This document shows, piece by piece, positions 1 through 8,160 of a stretch of 64,000 nt of DNA. A program made the position numbers and the translations under genes. Location: the NCBI GenBank assembly GCA_013285855.1, contig JABDGW010000001.1:6424-70423 (forward strand). Direction: 5' to 3'. A model generated the notes under the pieces. That model was given only the letters and a program-made list of their open reading frames with translations, was not told the DNA's origin and did not search any database. Numbering within the stretch: the stretch's first letter is position 1; the number at the start of each line of letters is the position of its first letter. This DNA comes from Bacteroidota bacterium (GTDB lineage: Bacteria > Bacteroidota > Bacteroidia > Chitinophagales > Chitinophagaceae).

Positions 1-179
1 GTGTTTATAATGGAGAAATAAATTTTAATAAACATGAAGTAAAAGATATTTGCTTCCGCTCAATGAAAGAAATAGAATCAGATCTTCAATCGCACCCAAA
101 TAAATTTACTGCGTGGTTTTTAATTGCTTTTCCTATGATAAAAAAATGGCAACATAAACAAGCAGCCGCAGTTGTTTAA
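1..179 (+). CDS. idi: Isopentenyl-diphosphate delta-isomerase, C-terminal end (partial)
   Basis: Only the last 58 codons are inside the window, read in frame from base 3 to the TAA at 177-179. The segment carries the type I isomerase C-terminal pattern: an acidic stretch (EVKDICFRSMKEIESDL), then a TAWF...AFP motif and a basic tail. The enzyme interconverts IPP and DMAPP, the first committed supply step for carotenoids. The next gene starts 2 bases after the stop, so this is the upstream member of the carotenoid operon. The identification rests on a short C-terminal segment plus context and is fairly but not fully sure. Confidence 0.7.
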   Translation, partial: VYNGEINFNKHEVKDICFRSMKEIESDLQSHPNKFTAWFLIAFPMIKKWQHKQAAAVV

Positions 180-181
180 TA

Positions 182-1684
182 ATGTCAGCAAAACAAACAG
201 TATGCATAATTGGTTCGGGTATTGCAGGTTTAGCATGCGCAATCCGTTTGGCCGTACATGGGTTTGCTGTAACCATATTTGAAAAAAATTCTCACCCGGG
301 TGGTAAAATAAATGTGCTGGAAAAAGATGCTTATCGTTTTGATACCGGGCCGAGCTTATTTGTACAGCCGCAAAATGTAGAAGAATTATTTAAGCTTGCA
401 GGTGAAGACATTCATCAATACATACAATATAAAAAACTTGATATCAACTGCAAATATTTTTATGAAGATGGCACTGTAATAAATGCTTATTCCAATAAAG
501 AAAAATTTGCAAAAGAGGTTGAAGAAAAAACCGGCGAACCCGCACAGCATATTCTTTCTTATTTAAAAGAATCCAAAAACATTTATACAAACATTGGCAA
601 TGTGTTTTTAAATCATTCTTTACATAAAAGAAAAACAATTACTGAACATGGCATATTAAAAGCACTGGCAACAACAAAACCTGCTTACATTTTTTCAACA
701 TTACATGCAGCCAATAAAAAAAAGTTTCATGATCCTCATGTTATCCAGTTGTTCGATCGCTATGCAACCTACAACGGAAGTAATCCTTATAAAGCGCCGG
801 GAATGCTTAAGCTTATTCCGCATCTTGAAATGAATGAAGACGTTTTTTATCCGCAAGGCGGAATGATTTCAATAAATAAAGCGTTATATAATCTTGCCTT
901 AAAAAAAGGAGTAACGTTCAATTTTAATACAACTGTGCAGCGCATTATTGAAACTGATAACGAAGCAAAAGGCATTGTTATAAACAATGAAAATCATTTT
1001 GCTGATGTTGTTATAAGTAATACTGATGTATTTTTTACTTATTTAAAATTGCTGAATGATAAACAGCAGGCAAAGAAAATTTTAAAACAAGAACGCAGCA
1101 GCAGCGCTATAGTTTTTTATTGGGGAATAAAAAAAGAGTTTAGGCAATTATATCTGCATAATATTTTTTTTAGTAAAGATTATGAGGCAGAATTCAACAG
1201 TATTTTTAAATTAAAAAACCCTTACAGCGATCCTACCATTTATATAAACATTACAGCAAAAATGGAACCCGGCGTTCATGCGCCTGCAGGCAAAGAAAAC
1301 TGGTTTGTAATGGTAAATGTTGCCAGTGATGAAGGCATGAGTGATGAAGCAATCATTAGCTTGTATAAAAAAAATATAATTGCAAAACTCAATCGCCTGT
1401 TGCAATTTGATATTGAGCCATTGATTGAAACTGAAACAGTATTGCATCCAAAATTAATTGAAGAACAAACAGTAAGTTTTGGCGGTGCATTATACGGTAC
1501 AAGTTCCAACTCGCGCAGTGCTGCATTTTTGCGCCACCCTAATTTTTCAGGAAGAATAAAGCGCTTGTATTTTACAGGAGGAAGTGTACATCCGGGCGGT
1601 GGGATTCCTTTGTGCTTGAAAAGCGCTGCAATAACTTCTCAATTAATTATACAAGACAGCAAAAAATGGAAACGGTATGACTAA
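182..1684 (+). CDS. crtD: CrtI-family carotenoid desaturase, CrtD-like
   Basis: A 500-residue FAD-dependent desaturase. The N-terminus has a Rossmann dinucleotide site (GSGIAGLACAIRLA, about residues 11-24) followed by EKNSHPGGK, the CrtI/CrtD signature. The C-terminus has the second FAD-contacting motif, GGSVHPGGGIPL, near residue 470. Family members desaturate phytoene (CrtI) or introduce the 3,4 double bond into 1-hydroxy carotenoids (CrtD). I favour CrtD because the following genes encode a CruF-type 1',2'-hydratase and a CrtZ hydroxylase, and that trio makes the saproxanthin-type end group. It overlaps the next gene by 8 bases, showing translational coupling. Whether it acts as CrtI or CrtD cannot be settled from the sequence alone. 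Confidence 0.85.
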   Translation: MSAKQTVCIIGSGIAGLACAIRLAVHGFAVTIFEKNSHPGGKINVLEKDAYRFDTGPSLFVQPQNVEELFKLAGEDIHQYIQYKKLDINCKYFYEDGTVINAYSNKEKFAKEVEEKTGEPAQHILSYLKESKNIYTNIGNVFLNHSLHKRKTITEHGILKALATTKPAYIFSTLHAANKKKFHDPHVIQLFDRYATYNGSNPYKAPGMLKLIPHLEMNEDVFYPQGGMISINKALYNLALKKGVTFNFNTTVQRIIETDNEAKGIVINNENHFADVVISNTDVFFTYLKLLNDKQQAKKILKQERSSSAIVFYWGIKKEFRQLYLHNIFFSKDYEAEFNSIFKLKNPYSDPTIYINITAKMEPGVHAPAGKENWFVMVNVASDEGMSDEAIISLYKKNIIAKLNRLLQFDIEPLIETETVLHPKLIEEQTVSFGGALYGTSSNSRSAAFLRHPNFSGRIKRLYFTGGSVHPGGGIPLCLKSAAITSQLIIQDSKKWKRYD

Positions 1685-2366
1685 AAAACATATTATCCGA
1701 AACATTGCGCTGTTTATTGCTTTACTCTTTCACGTCAGCGGGCTTATTGGCATCCTGTTTACAACACATAAAGATTGGTTTATTCAAAATACACCTGTTA
1801 ATCTTTTATTGATGGCCGCATTGATCATTATTACACATTCGAAAAAAGATAAAAATTTTTACCTGTTTTTTATTATGGTAGTTGTTATAGCATTTAGCGC
1901 AGAAGCTTTTGGTGTAAACACCGGTTGGTTTTTTGGCCGCTACACTTATGGTAATATTTTAGGCATAAGGCTTTTTAATGTGCCGCTTATAATTGGCATT
2001 AATTGGTTTATTATTATTTATTGCGCAGGCATGGTTACGCAATCGTATGAAAATTTTATGCTGAAAAGAATAAATGCAAAAGGTATTATTTTAAACCGGC
2101 GCATGATGATTACCTCTTTTATAATTGATGCTGTTTTTCTTTCTGTATTATTTGATTGGGTAATGGAACCTGTTGCTTTGAAACTGGGTTTTTGGCAATG
2201 GAATAACAATCAAATACCACGTTCAAATTATATAAGCTGGGCTATAGTAAGCGCCATATTGCTTATAATTTTCAGAAAGCTTAACAAAGATAAACGCAAC
2301 ATATTCGCGGTACATTTGTTCATTATTCAGTTACTGTTTTTTTTAGTGTTAAGAACTTTTTTATGA
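1677..2366 (+). CDS. cruF: Carotenoid 1',2'-hydratase-like membrane protein (CruF/DUF422)
   Basis: A 229-residue integral membrane protein with about seven hydrophobic segments. The DUF422/CruF core is visible near residues 75-120: an E..GVNTG.FFGRY.YG block followed by a VPLIIGINWF segment. CruF adds water across the terminal psi double bond of gamma-carotene-type substrates to give a 1'-hydroxy group. The start lies inside the end of the desaturase gene and the stop overlaps the next start by ATGA, so the three genes are translated together. Assignment to the family is firm. The exact substrate is inferred from the operon. Confidence 0.82.
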   Translation: MTKKHIIRNIALFIALLFHVSGLIGILFTTHKDWFIQNTPVNLLLMAALIIITHSKKDKNFYLFFIMVVVIAFSAEAFGVNTGWFFGRYTYGNILGIRLFNVPLIIGINWFIIIYCAGMVTQSYENFMLKRINAKGIILNRRMMITSFIIDAVFLSVLFDWVMEPVALKLGFWQWNNNQIPRSNYISWAIVSAILLIIFRKLNKDKRNIFAVHLFIIQLLFFLVLRTFL

Positions 2367-2875
2367 GCTGGATGATCTATTGTTTAATTGCACTTGCAAC
2401 ATTTTTCCTGATGGAAGGTGTAACATGGCTTACACACAAATATATTATGCACGGTTTTTTATGGTACCTGCATAAAGATCATCACCAGCCTGCAAAAGGT
2501 TTTCTTGAAAAAAATGATTTCTTCTTTTTAATTTTTGCTATTCCCGGGTGGCTTTGTATAATGCTTGGCTGGAGCCATGCAAACTGGCTTGTTGTAGGCA
2601 TTGGTGCCGGCATAACTTTATACGGAATTGCTTATTTTCTTGTGCATGAAATTATTATTCATCAGCGGTTTAAATTATTTACAAGAAGCAATAATCATTA
2701 TATAAAGACAATTCGCTGGGCGCATAAAATGCATCACCGCCATTTGAATAAAGAAGATGGCGAAAGTTTTGGAATGTTGTTCGTTTCAAAAAAGTACCGG
2801 GATAAAATAAATAAAGATGCAGCGCTGCAAAAATCAACCAAACATATTTCTAAAATAAAAGCTGATCGCATTTAA
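2363..2875 (+). CDS. crtZ: Beta-carotene 3-hydroxylase (CrtZ, fatty-acid-hydroxylase fold)
   Basis: A 170-residue membrane di-iron hydroxylase. The histidine boxes are clear: THKYIMHG and LHKDHHQP near residues 24-42, HEIIIHQ near residue 94 and HKMHHRH near residue 120. These bind the non-haem di-iron centre that hydroxylates the 3-position of a beta-ionone ring. Length and hydrophobic segments match bacterial CrtZ. It is the last gene of the operon, since a promoter for trpS follows. With CruF and CrtD, hydroxylation of one ring would give a saproxanthin-like monocyclic xanthophyll. Confidence 0.88.
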   Translation: MSWMIYCLIALATFFLMEGVTWLTHKYIMHGFLWYLHKDHHQPAKGFLEKNDFFFLIFAIPGWLCIMLGWSHANWLVVGIGAGITLYGIAYFLVHEIIIHQRFKLFTRSNNHYIKTIRWAHKMHHRHLNKEDGESFGMLFVSKKYRDKINKDAALQKSTKHISKIKADRI

Positions 2876-2937
2876 GCGAGCTTCTAAAGTCTAATAACAA
2901 CGCTGTAGATTTTTAAATTTTGACTTTTCAACATTCT

Positions 2938-2945
2938 TATCTTCG
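2938..2945 (+). promoter_or_regulatory. Probable -7 element of trpS (TATCTTCG)
   Basis: TATCTTCG matches the Bacteroidota -7 consensus TAnnTTTG at 7 of 8 positions. Only 4 bases separate it from the ATG at 2950, so the trpS mRNA would start at or beside the start codon. That makes the alternative in-frame TTG at 2920 unlikely, as it would lie upstream of the transcript. Confidence 0.5.
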
Positions 2946-2949
2946 CCGC

Positions 2950-3948
2950 ATGCCTAAAGAAGTTGTTTTAAGCGGAATAAGGCCAACAGGTTTTTTGCAT
3001 CTTGGAAATTATTTTGGTGCAGTAAAAAACTGGGTGCGCATGCAGCATGATTACAATTGCTATTTCTGTGTTGTTGACTGGCATAGTTTAACCACGCATC
3101 CCGATACAAAGGAGCTTCGCAACAATGTGCACAGGCTGTTTGGTGAGTTGCTTGCATCGGGGCTTGATCCGGAACAATCCGTTATTTATGTGCAAAGTGA
3201 TGTACCTGAAATTGCAGAACTGTATCTGTATTTAAATATGCTTGCATACCAGGGCGAGCTTGAAAAAACGTCAACGTTTAAAGATAAAGTGCGTCAACAC
3301 CCGCAAAATGTAAATGCTGGTTTACTCACTTATCCTGTATTGCAGGCTGCAGATATTTTAATACACCGTGCCGTAAAAGTTCCTGTTGGCAAAGACCAGG
3401 AGCAACATGTGGAAATGACACGAAATCTTGCAGAGCGTTTTAATCGCCGTTATGAGGCAGTATTTTCTATGCCGTTTGCTTTTAATTATGGTGAATCACT
3501 TACAAAAATTTTGGGTCTTGATGGAAAAGGAAAAATGAGCAAGAGTGAAAATCCAATGTCAACAATTTATTTGAATGATGATGATGATCTTATCCGCAAA
3601 AAAATAATGAAGGCAAAAACAGACAGCGGGCCAACAGAAAAGGGAATGCCTAAACCTGATTATATTGAAAATCTTTTTACACTAATGCAGCTTGTAAGCA
3701 GATATGATGTTGTTGCAGCATTTGAAAGCGAATATGAAGCCTGCAGCATTCGCTATGGCGATATGAAAAAGCAACTGGCAGAAGATATGATTTCATTTAT
3801 AACTCCTATTCGTGAAAAAGCTGAAGCCATTCAAAACGATAAAGCATATCTTACAAAAGTTATAAAAACCGGCGAACAAAAAGCAAGAGAAAGCGCCGCT
3901 GAAACTTTAAAGCTTGTAAGAAAAGCAATGGGCTTGAATTATGTTTAA
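2950..3948 (+). CDS. trpS: Tryptophanyl-tRNA synthetase
   Basis: A 332-residue class I aminoacyl-tRNA synthetase that charges tRNA-Trp. The HIGH-equivalent is TGFLHLGNYFG near residue 14 and the KMSKS loop is GKGKMSKSEN near residue 197. Length fits bacterial TrpRS. I start at the ATG at 2950 (MPKEVVLSG) because it gives the standard N-terminus and sits just behind a promoter-like box. A longer reading from a TTG at 2920 adds ten residues with no family match. Confidence 0.95.
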   Translation: MPKEVVLSGIRPTGFLHLGNYFGAVKNWVRMQHDYNCYFCVVDWHSLTTHPDTKELRNNVHRLFGELLASGLDPEQSVIYVQSDVPEIAELYLYLNMLAYQGELEKTSTFKDKVRQHPQNVNAGLLTYPVLQAADILIHRAVKVPVGKDQEQHVEMTRNLAERFNRRYEAVFSMPFAFNYGESLTKILGLDGKGKMSKSENPMSTIYLNDDDDLIRKKIMKAKTDSGPTEKGMPKPDYIENLFTLMQLVSRYDVVAAFESEYEACSIRYGDMKKQLAEDMISFITPIREKAEAIQNDKAYLTKVIKTGEQKARESAAETLKLVRKAMGLNYV

Positions 3949-4031
3949 TAAAATTATTTATGAAGATTGATTGCTTATTTTTAGCAGGTATAAAAATTCT
4001 TAATCTCAAAAAGTCCCTTTAGGGATTCAGC

Positions 4032-4667
4032 ATGGCGAAACAAAAAAAACCTAAGCATATTGCTGTAGCCGGAAATATTGGTGCAGGAAAAACCACACTT
4101 ACTGAACTATTGAGCAAGCACTATAAATGGATCCCGCAGTTTGAAGATGTTGATCATAACCCTTATTTAATGGATTTTTATGAAGACATGCCGCGCTGGA
4201 GTTTTAACCTGCAGATTTATTTCTTAAACGGAAGATTAAATCAGTTGCTCGATATTCAACATGGAACAGAAACCGTAATTCAGGACAGAACGGTTTATGA
4301 AGATGCACACATATTTGCACCCAACCTTCATGATATGGGTTTGATGAACAAGCGTGATTTTGATAATTATTTTAATTTTTTTAAAACGCTGCAATCAATG
4401 GTGCAGGCACCTGATTTGCTGATTTATCTTAAAGCATCGGTGCCAACATTAGTTGATCAGATTCAAAAACGCGGACGCGAATATGAAGAAAATATTCGTC
4501 TTGATTATTTAAAAAAATTAAACGAACTCTACAATCGCTGGATTGAAAATTATAAGCAGGGACCTGTGCTTATAATTGATGTTGATAAAAATAAATTTCC
4601 TGAAAATGAAGAGCACCTTGGCGATATCATCAATAAAATAGACTCTTTACTTTTCGGATTGTTTTAA
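4032..4667 (+). CDS. Deoxynucleoside kinase (deoxyadenosine/deoxyguanosine type)
   Basis: A 211-residue P-loop kinase. The Walker A motif is GNIGAGKTT (about residues 15-23), the substrate segment includes EDVDHNPYL and QIYFLNGRL, and the QDRTVYEDAHIF block is the DRS-type motif of the dCK/dGK family. It phosphorylates deoxynucleosides for salvage in the cytoplasm. It stands alone between trpS and an acyl-CoA dehydrogenase. A small palindrome, TCCCTTTAGGGA, lies directly upstream of the start and could affect ribosome access. Preference for dA, dG or dC cannot be read from sequence. Confidence 0.87.
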   Translation: MAKQKKPKHIAVAGNIGAGKTTLTELLSKHYKWIPQFEDVDHNPYLMDFYEDMPRWSFNLQIYFLNGRLNQLLDIQHGTETVIQDRTVYEDAHIFAPNLHDMGLMNKRDFDNYFNFFKTLQSMVQAPDLLIYLKASVPTLVDQIQKRGREYEENIRLDYLKKLNELYNRWIENYKQGPVLIIDVDKNKFPENEEHLGDIINKIDSLLFGLF

Positions 4668-4735
4668 TTTTCTGTTTGTATTTATTTAAACAGGCACAAC
4701 GCGCCTAACAAAAAATTACAAATAAAAATTTATAT

Positions 4736-6526
4736 ATGCAATCAGCACAAAATAAAATATTACTGAAAGGTGGTGAATGGCTGGTTAAAGAAAGCAGCGC
4801 TGACGATATTTTTATTCGTGAAGGTTTTACAGAAGAGCAGCAAATGATCTTTGATATGTGCCGGCAATTTATACATACTGAAGTATATCCAATATTAGAT
4901 AGAATTGATAGCCTGGAAAAAGGCTTGATGCGTTCATTGCTTTCAAAAGCCGGGGAGCAGGGTTTGCTTGGTACATCACTTCCGGAAGAATATGGTGGAT
5001 TGGGAAAAGACTTTATTTCATCAACAATTATTAATGAAGGTTTGGGGGATGGCTTTTCTTTTTCTGTCGCCATATCTGCACATACAGGTATAGGCTCCTT
5101 ACCCATTTTATATTTTGGAACAGAAACACAAAAACAAAAATATCTACCAAAGCTTGGTACCGGCGAGTGGCTTGGTTCTTATGGATTAACGGAGCCAAAC
5201 AGTGGCAGTGATGCATTGGGTGCAAAAACTACAGCGCGTTTAAGTGATGATAAAAAATATTATTTATTGAACGGCCAAAAGTGCTGGATAACAAACGGTG
5301 GCTTTGCTGATATATATACGGTGTTTGCAAAAATTGACGGAGATAAATTTACAGCCTTTATTGTTGAGCGCGGCTTTGAAGGTTTTACGCAAGGGCCGGA
5401 AGAACATAAAATGGGTATTAAAGGTTCATCAACAGTGCAATTATATTTCCAGGATTGTAAAGTGCCGGTTGAAAATGTATTGGGTGAAATTGGCAAAGGC
5501 CATCTTATTGCTTTTAATATTTTAAATATTGGCCGTCTTAAATTATGTGCAGCAACCACGCAGGGTGCAAAAAGCGCATTGAATATGTCTGTTGAATATG
5601 CAATAACAAGAGAACAGTTTAAAACATCTATTTCAAACTTTGGTGCAATAAAAGAAAAGCTTGCGGAAATGGCCATTCGTATATGGACTTGCGAAAGTGG
5701 TTTATACAGAACGGCTTCATGGATTGAAGAAAAACAACAGGAACTTGAAGCTGAAGGCAAAACGCATACACAGGCATTATTAGGCGCAGCAGAAGAATAT
5801 GCCATTGAATGTGCGATTTTAAAAGTGTATGGAAGTGAAGTGCTGAATTTTGCTGCAGATGAAGGCGTGCAGATTCATGGCGGTAATGGTTTTAGCGATG
5901 AATATTTAATATCAAAAGTGTATCGCGACAGCCGTATAAACCGCATTTATGAAGGCACAAATGAAATAAACCGTTTATTAATTTTAGATATGACATTAAA
6001 ACGGGCGATGAAAGGAAGATTGGATTTAATGGGGCCTGCAATGGCTGTTTCAAATGAACTGATGAGCATTCCTGATTTTAATGAAGGCGATGATGGTTTA
6101 TATAGTGAGCAGAAAAAATATATCAGCAATTTTAAAAAATCTATTTTAATGGTTGCTGGTGCCGCGGTACAAAAGCTAATGACGAATTTGGATAAAGAAC
6201 AGGAAATCCTAATGCATATAGCTGATATGGCAATTGATACATTTCATGCTGAAAGCGCTTTGCTGCGTTTGATGAAACTTGCTGAAAGGAATGGCGAACA
6301 AAATGTTTCGTTGCAAAAAGATATCGTTGATTCATTTATTTATGATGCTGCAGACAGAATAAATAAACATGGTAAAGATGCAATAAATGCTTTTGCTGAT
6401 GGCGATGAATTAAGAATTATGAATATTGGCTTAAAGCGGTTTACTAAAGTTCAACCATTTAATAGTAAAGCTGCAAAAAGAAGAATCGCTGATAAGATGA
6501 TTGGACAGAGAGAATATGCATTTTAA
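4736..6526 (+). CDS. Acyl-CoA dehydrogenase, long form with C-terminal extension
   Basis: A 596-residue FAD enzyme of fatty-acid beta-oxidation, about 200 residues longer than the usual 380-residue ACAD. The core shows the FAD/substrate segment GSYGLTEPNSGSDALG near residue 145, QIHGGNGFSDEY near 380 and the IYEGTNEINR block near 404, whose Glu is the catalytic base in the medium-chain family. The extra C-terminal alpha-helical region resembles the VLCAD/ACAD9 class, which is common in Bacteroidota. Its neighbours do not form a beta-oxidation operon, so it is probably transcribed alone. Chain-length preference is unknown. Confidence 0.92.
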   Translation: MQSAQNKILLKGGEWLVKESSADDIFIREGFTEEQQMIFDMCRQFIHTEVYPILDRIDSLEKGLMRSLLSKAGEQGLLGTSLPEEYGGLGKDFISSTIINEGLGDGFSFSVAISAHTGIGSLPILYFGTETQKQKYLPKLGTGEWLGSYGLTEPNSGSDALGAKTTARLSDDKKYYLLNGQKCWITNGGFADIYTVFAKIDGDKFTAFIVERGFEGFTQGPEEHKMGIKGSSTVQLYFQDCKVPVENVLGEIGKGHLIAFNILNIGRLKLCAATTQGAKSALNMSVEYAITREQFKTSISNFGAIKEKLAEMAIRIWTCESGLYRTASWIEEKQQELEAEGKTHTQALLGAAEEYAIECAILKVYGSEVLNFAADEGVQIHGGNGFSDEYLISKVYRDSRINRIYEGTNEINRLLILDMTLKRAMKGRLDLMGPAMAVSNELMSIPDFNEGDDGLYSEQKKYISNFKKSILMVAGAAVQKLMTNLDKEQEILMHIADMAIDTFHAESALLRLMKLAERNGEQNVSLQKDIVDSFIYDAADRINKHGKDAINAFADGDELRIMNIGLKRFTKVQPFNSKAAKRRIADKMIGQREYAF

Positions 6527-6568
6527 GCAAAAAGTAAAATTTTTTCTTTGGCACATTAGAATGGAATA

Positions 6569-6985
6569 CTACTTGCAATTTTTACAAACTCCATTTACCA
6601 ACACATTGGTTTGATGCGCAGAAAAACCTTTAGGAATATTTACCGCAGGAATATTTACGTTATCCAAACAATAAGTTGTGCCGCATTTATCGCATAAAAA
6701 ATGCACATGATCATCATGATGATGACCTTCGCTGCAGGCTTCTTTACACAAAGCATACATTATTGAATTATCTGCGGTTGGTATAGTATGAATAATACCT
6801 TTATCAACAAAAGTTTGCAGAGTGCGGTAAATAGTAACGCGGTCAAAATGCTTACCGCTTAATTTTTCAATATCAGCATGTGAAAGCGCTTTATCATTGT
6901 TCTGAAACAATTTTAAAATCTTCAGCCGGTTATCAGTTATGCTTAGCTGGCTTTGTTTTAATATGTCTGTAATTTCCTGTTCCAT
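6569..6985 (-). CDS. Fur-family metalloregulator (Zur/Fur-like)
   Basis: A 138-residue protein with an N-terminal winged helix (HADIEKLSG...DRVTIYRTLQTFVDKG, residues 36-65) and a C-terminal dimerisation domain with a His-rich sensor (EGHHHDDHVHF) and two cysteine pairs, CDKC and GVCKNC, that form the structural zinc site. It starts 6 bases after the sco1 stop, so the two are co-transcribed. Its partner genes, a copper-chaperone-like SCO1 protein and MerC, suggest it senses a metal and controls this cluster. A perfect palindrome in the merC promoter is its likely operator. Whether it is Zur, Fur or Per cannot be decided from sequence. Confidence 0.88.
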   Translation of the reverse strand: MEQEITDILKQSQLSITDNRLKILKLFQNNDKALSHADIEKLSGKHFDRVTIYRTLQTFVDKGIIHTIPTADNSIMYALCKEACSEGHHHDDHVHFLCDKCGTTYCLDNVNIPAVNIPKGFSAHQTNVLVNGVCKNCK

Positions 6986-6991
6986 TCTATA

Positions 6992-7645
6992 TTAATTTGC
7001 AAAAGAAGTTCCGCTGGTTGAAGTTGAAGGCGGTTCTTTTTCTTTCAATAAAGACCGGATATTTTTCTCCAGCAATTTTAAATCATCTGGTTTTAAAGCA
7101 TCATACACCTGGCCGCGTACATTGCCAAATTTATCAACCAAAGCAACAAACTGCGAATGCAGAAACTGGTCATTAATATTGCCAACATTGTTGTTTGGAT
7201 CATCAATTAAATAACTGTTTCTTGCTGCAAGATATAAACTGTCTTTCCTGCCGGTTAAAAATATCCATTTGTTATCATCAACTTTCATTGAGTCTGCATA
7301 ATGTTTTAATTGTGCGGCAGAATCTGTTTCCGGATCACAAGTATGAGAAACAATTAAAAAATCCTTTTCATCTATCAGATCGTTGTACACTTTATCAAGA
7401 TTATTATTCATAACAGGACAAACACCCTTACACGTAGTAAAAAAGAAATTTACAGCGCATACTTTTCCCAACATATCTTTTTGAGTAAAATTTTTTTTAT
7501 CCTGTGTTGTAAAATTAAACGGCTTTACATTACTTATAATTGGAGCGCTGGATTTCCATGTGTCTGTGCCGGCAAAAACAAACACAAGAAATGCTCCAGT
7601 AAGTGCTACAAAAAAAACAATATAACCAATCGCTTTTTTACTCAT
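6992..7645 (-). CDS. SCO1/SenC family copper-binding thioredoxin-fold protein
   Basis: A 217-residue protein with an N-terminal membrane anchor (residues 6-26) and a periplasmic thioredoxin-fold domain. The copper ligands are present: the CKGVCP motif near residue 75 and a conserved His in FLHSQFVALVDKFG near residue 165. SCO proteins deliver copper or keep thiols reduced during cytochrome c oxidase assembly. It is the first gene of a two-gene unit with the Fur-family regulator. Its promoter is 5 bases from the ATG. No oxidase genes are nearby, so the role in oxidase assembly is inferred from the family. Confidence 0.9.
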   Translation of the reverse strand: MSKKAIGYIVFFVALTGAFLVFVFAGTDTWKSSAPIISNVKPFNFTTQDKKNFTQKDMLGKVCAVNFFFTTCKGVCPVMNNNLDKVYNDLIDEKDFLIVSHTCDPETDSAAQLKHYADSMKVDDNKWIFLTGRKDSLYLAARNSYLIDDPNNNVGNINDQFLHSQFVALVDKFGNVRGQVYDALKPDDLKLLEKNIRSLLKEKEPPSTSTSGTSFAN

Positions 7646-7650
7646 AAATG

Positions 7651-7658
7651 CAAAGTTA
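7651..7658 (-). promoter_or_regulatory. -7 element of the sco1-fur operon (TAACTTTG)
   Basis: Read on the minus strand this is TAACTTTG, a perfect TAnnTTTG box. Five bases separate it from the sco1 ATG at 7645, giving an almost leaderless mRNA. No clear -33 TTTG is present at the expected spacing, so the promoter may need an activator. Confidence 0.6.
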
Positions 7659-7695
7659 TGACAGGCAAAAAAAAGTATTTGTTAACGAAGTAAAT

Positions 7696-7714
7696 TTTGC
7701 AACCTTGTTGCAAA
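7696..7714. promoter_or_regulatory. 19-bp perfect palindrome, probable Fur-family operator
   Basis: TTTGCAAC-CTT-GTTGCAAA: two 8-base arms in perfect inverted symmetry around a 3-base centre. It covers the -33 TTTG (7696-7699) and most of the 19-base spacer of the merC promoter, so a bound dimer would block RNA polymerase. The regulator encoded two genes away on the other strand is of the Fur family, which binds palindromes of this size. The binding partner is inferred. Confidence 0.65.
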
Positions 7715-7718
7715 CCAA

Positions 7719-7726
7719 TATTTTTG
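7719..7726 (+). promoter_or_regulatory. -7 element of merC (TATTTTTG)
   Basis: A perfect TAnnTTTG box with a TTTG -33 element 19 bases upstream at 7696-7699. The start codon follows 7 bases later, so the transcript has almost no leader. Confidence 0.65.
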
Positions 7727-7733
7727 CTTAGGA

Positions 7734-8153
7734 ATGATAAAGACAATTTCAAAGAAAATAAATTTAGATGCATTAGGCATATCTGCGTCGTTATTATGCG
7801 CCATACATTGCGCTGTTTTGCCTTTGTTTTTAACAAGCCTTCCATTATTTGGGTTGGAGATTTTGCACAATAAAATTTTTGAATACAGTATGATTGCATT
7901 TGCCGGGCTTATTGGTTCTTATGCTTTATACCACGGCTGGAAAAAACATCACCATAAAAAATTTCCGTTGATTATTTTTTTAACCGGTCTTTGTTTTTTG
8001 GTGTTGAAAGAAGTATTTATTTCAGAAGAATTAATATTATTAATTCCGGCTGCAACTTTTATATTAAGTGCGCATTTTTTAAATTATTATTACTGCAGAA
8101 AAGCAAATCATTGCCATTCTAATGATTGTGATCATGCGCATTTATTAAGTTGA
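7734..8153 (+). CDS. MerC-domain membrane protein
   Basis: A 139-residue protein with four predicted membrane helices. The first helix carries the MerC cysteine motif LLCAIHCAVLP (near residues 21-31), and the C-terminus is rich in His and Cys (NHCHSNDCDHAH), a likely metal-binding tail. MerC proteins move or bind divalent metal ions. In Bacteroidota they occur next to Fur-family regulators and are more likely tied to zinc than to mercury. It is divergent from sco1-fur across an 88-base gap with a palindromic operator. Substrate is inferred, not shown. Confidence 0.82.
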   Translation: MIKTISKKINLDALGISASLLCAIHCAVLPLFLTSLPLFGLEILHNKIFEYSMIAFAGLIGSYALYHGWKKHHHKKFPLIIFLTGLCFLVLKEVFISEELILLIPAATFILSAHFLNYYYCRKANHCHSNDCDHAHLLS

Positions 8154-8160
8154 TATAAGA

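Noticed and set aside
2920-2949. Ten-residue N-terminal extension of TrpS from a TTG
   Set aside because: It lies upstream of the -7 box and adds residues not found in the family.
4009-4031. TCCCTTTAGGGA palindrome as an operator of the nucleoside kinase
   Set aside because: Only 12 bases, AT-centred, and similar words occur elsewhere by chance; not strong enough to call.
5260-5805. 181-residue antisense frame in the acyl-CoA dehydrogenase gene
   Set aside because: A shadow of the strongly conserved sense frame, with no motif of its own.
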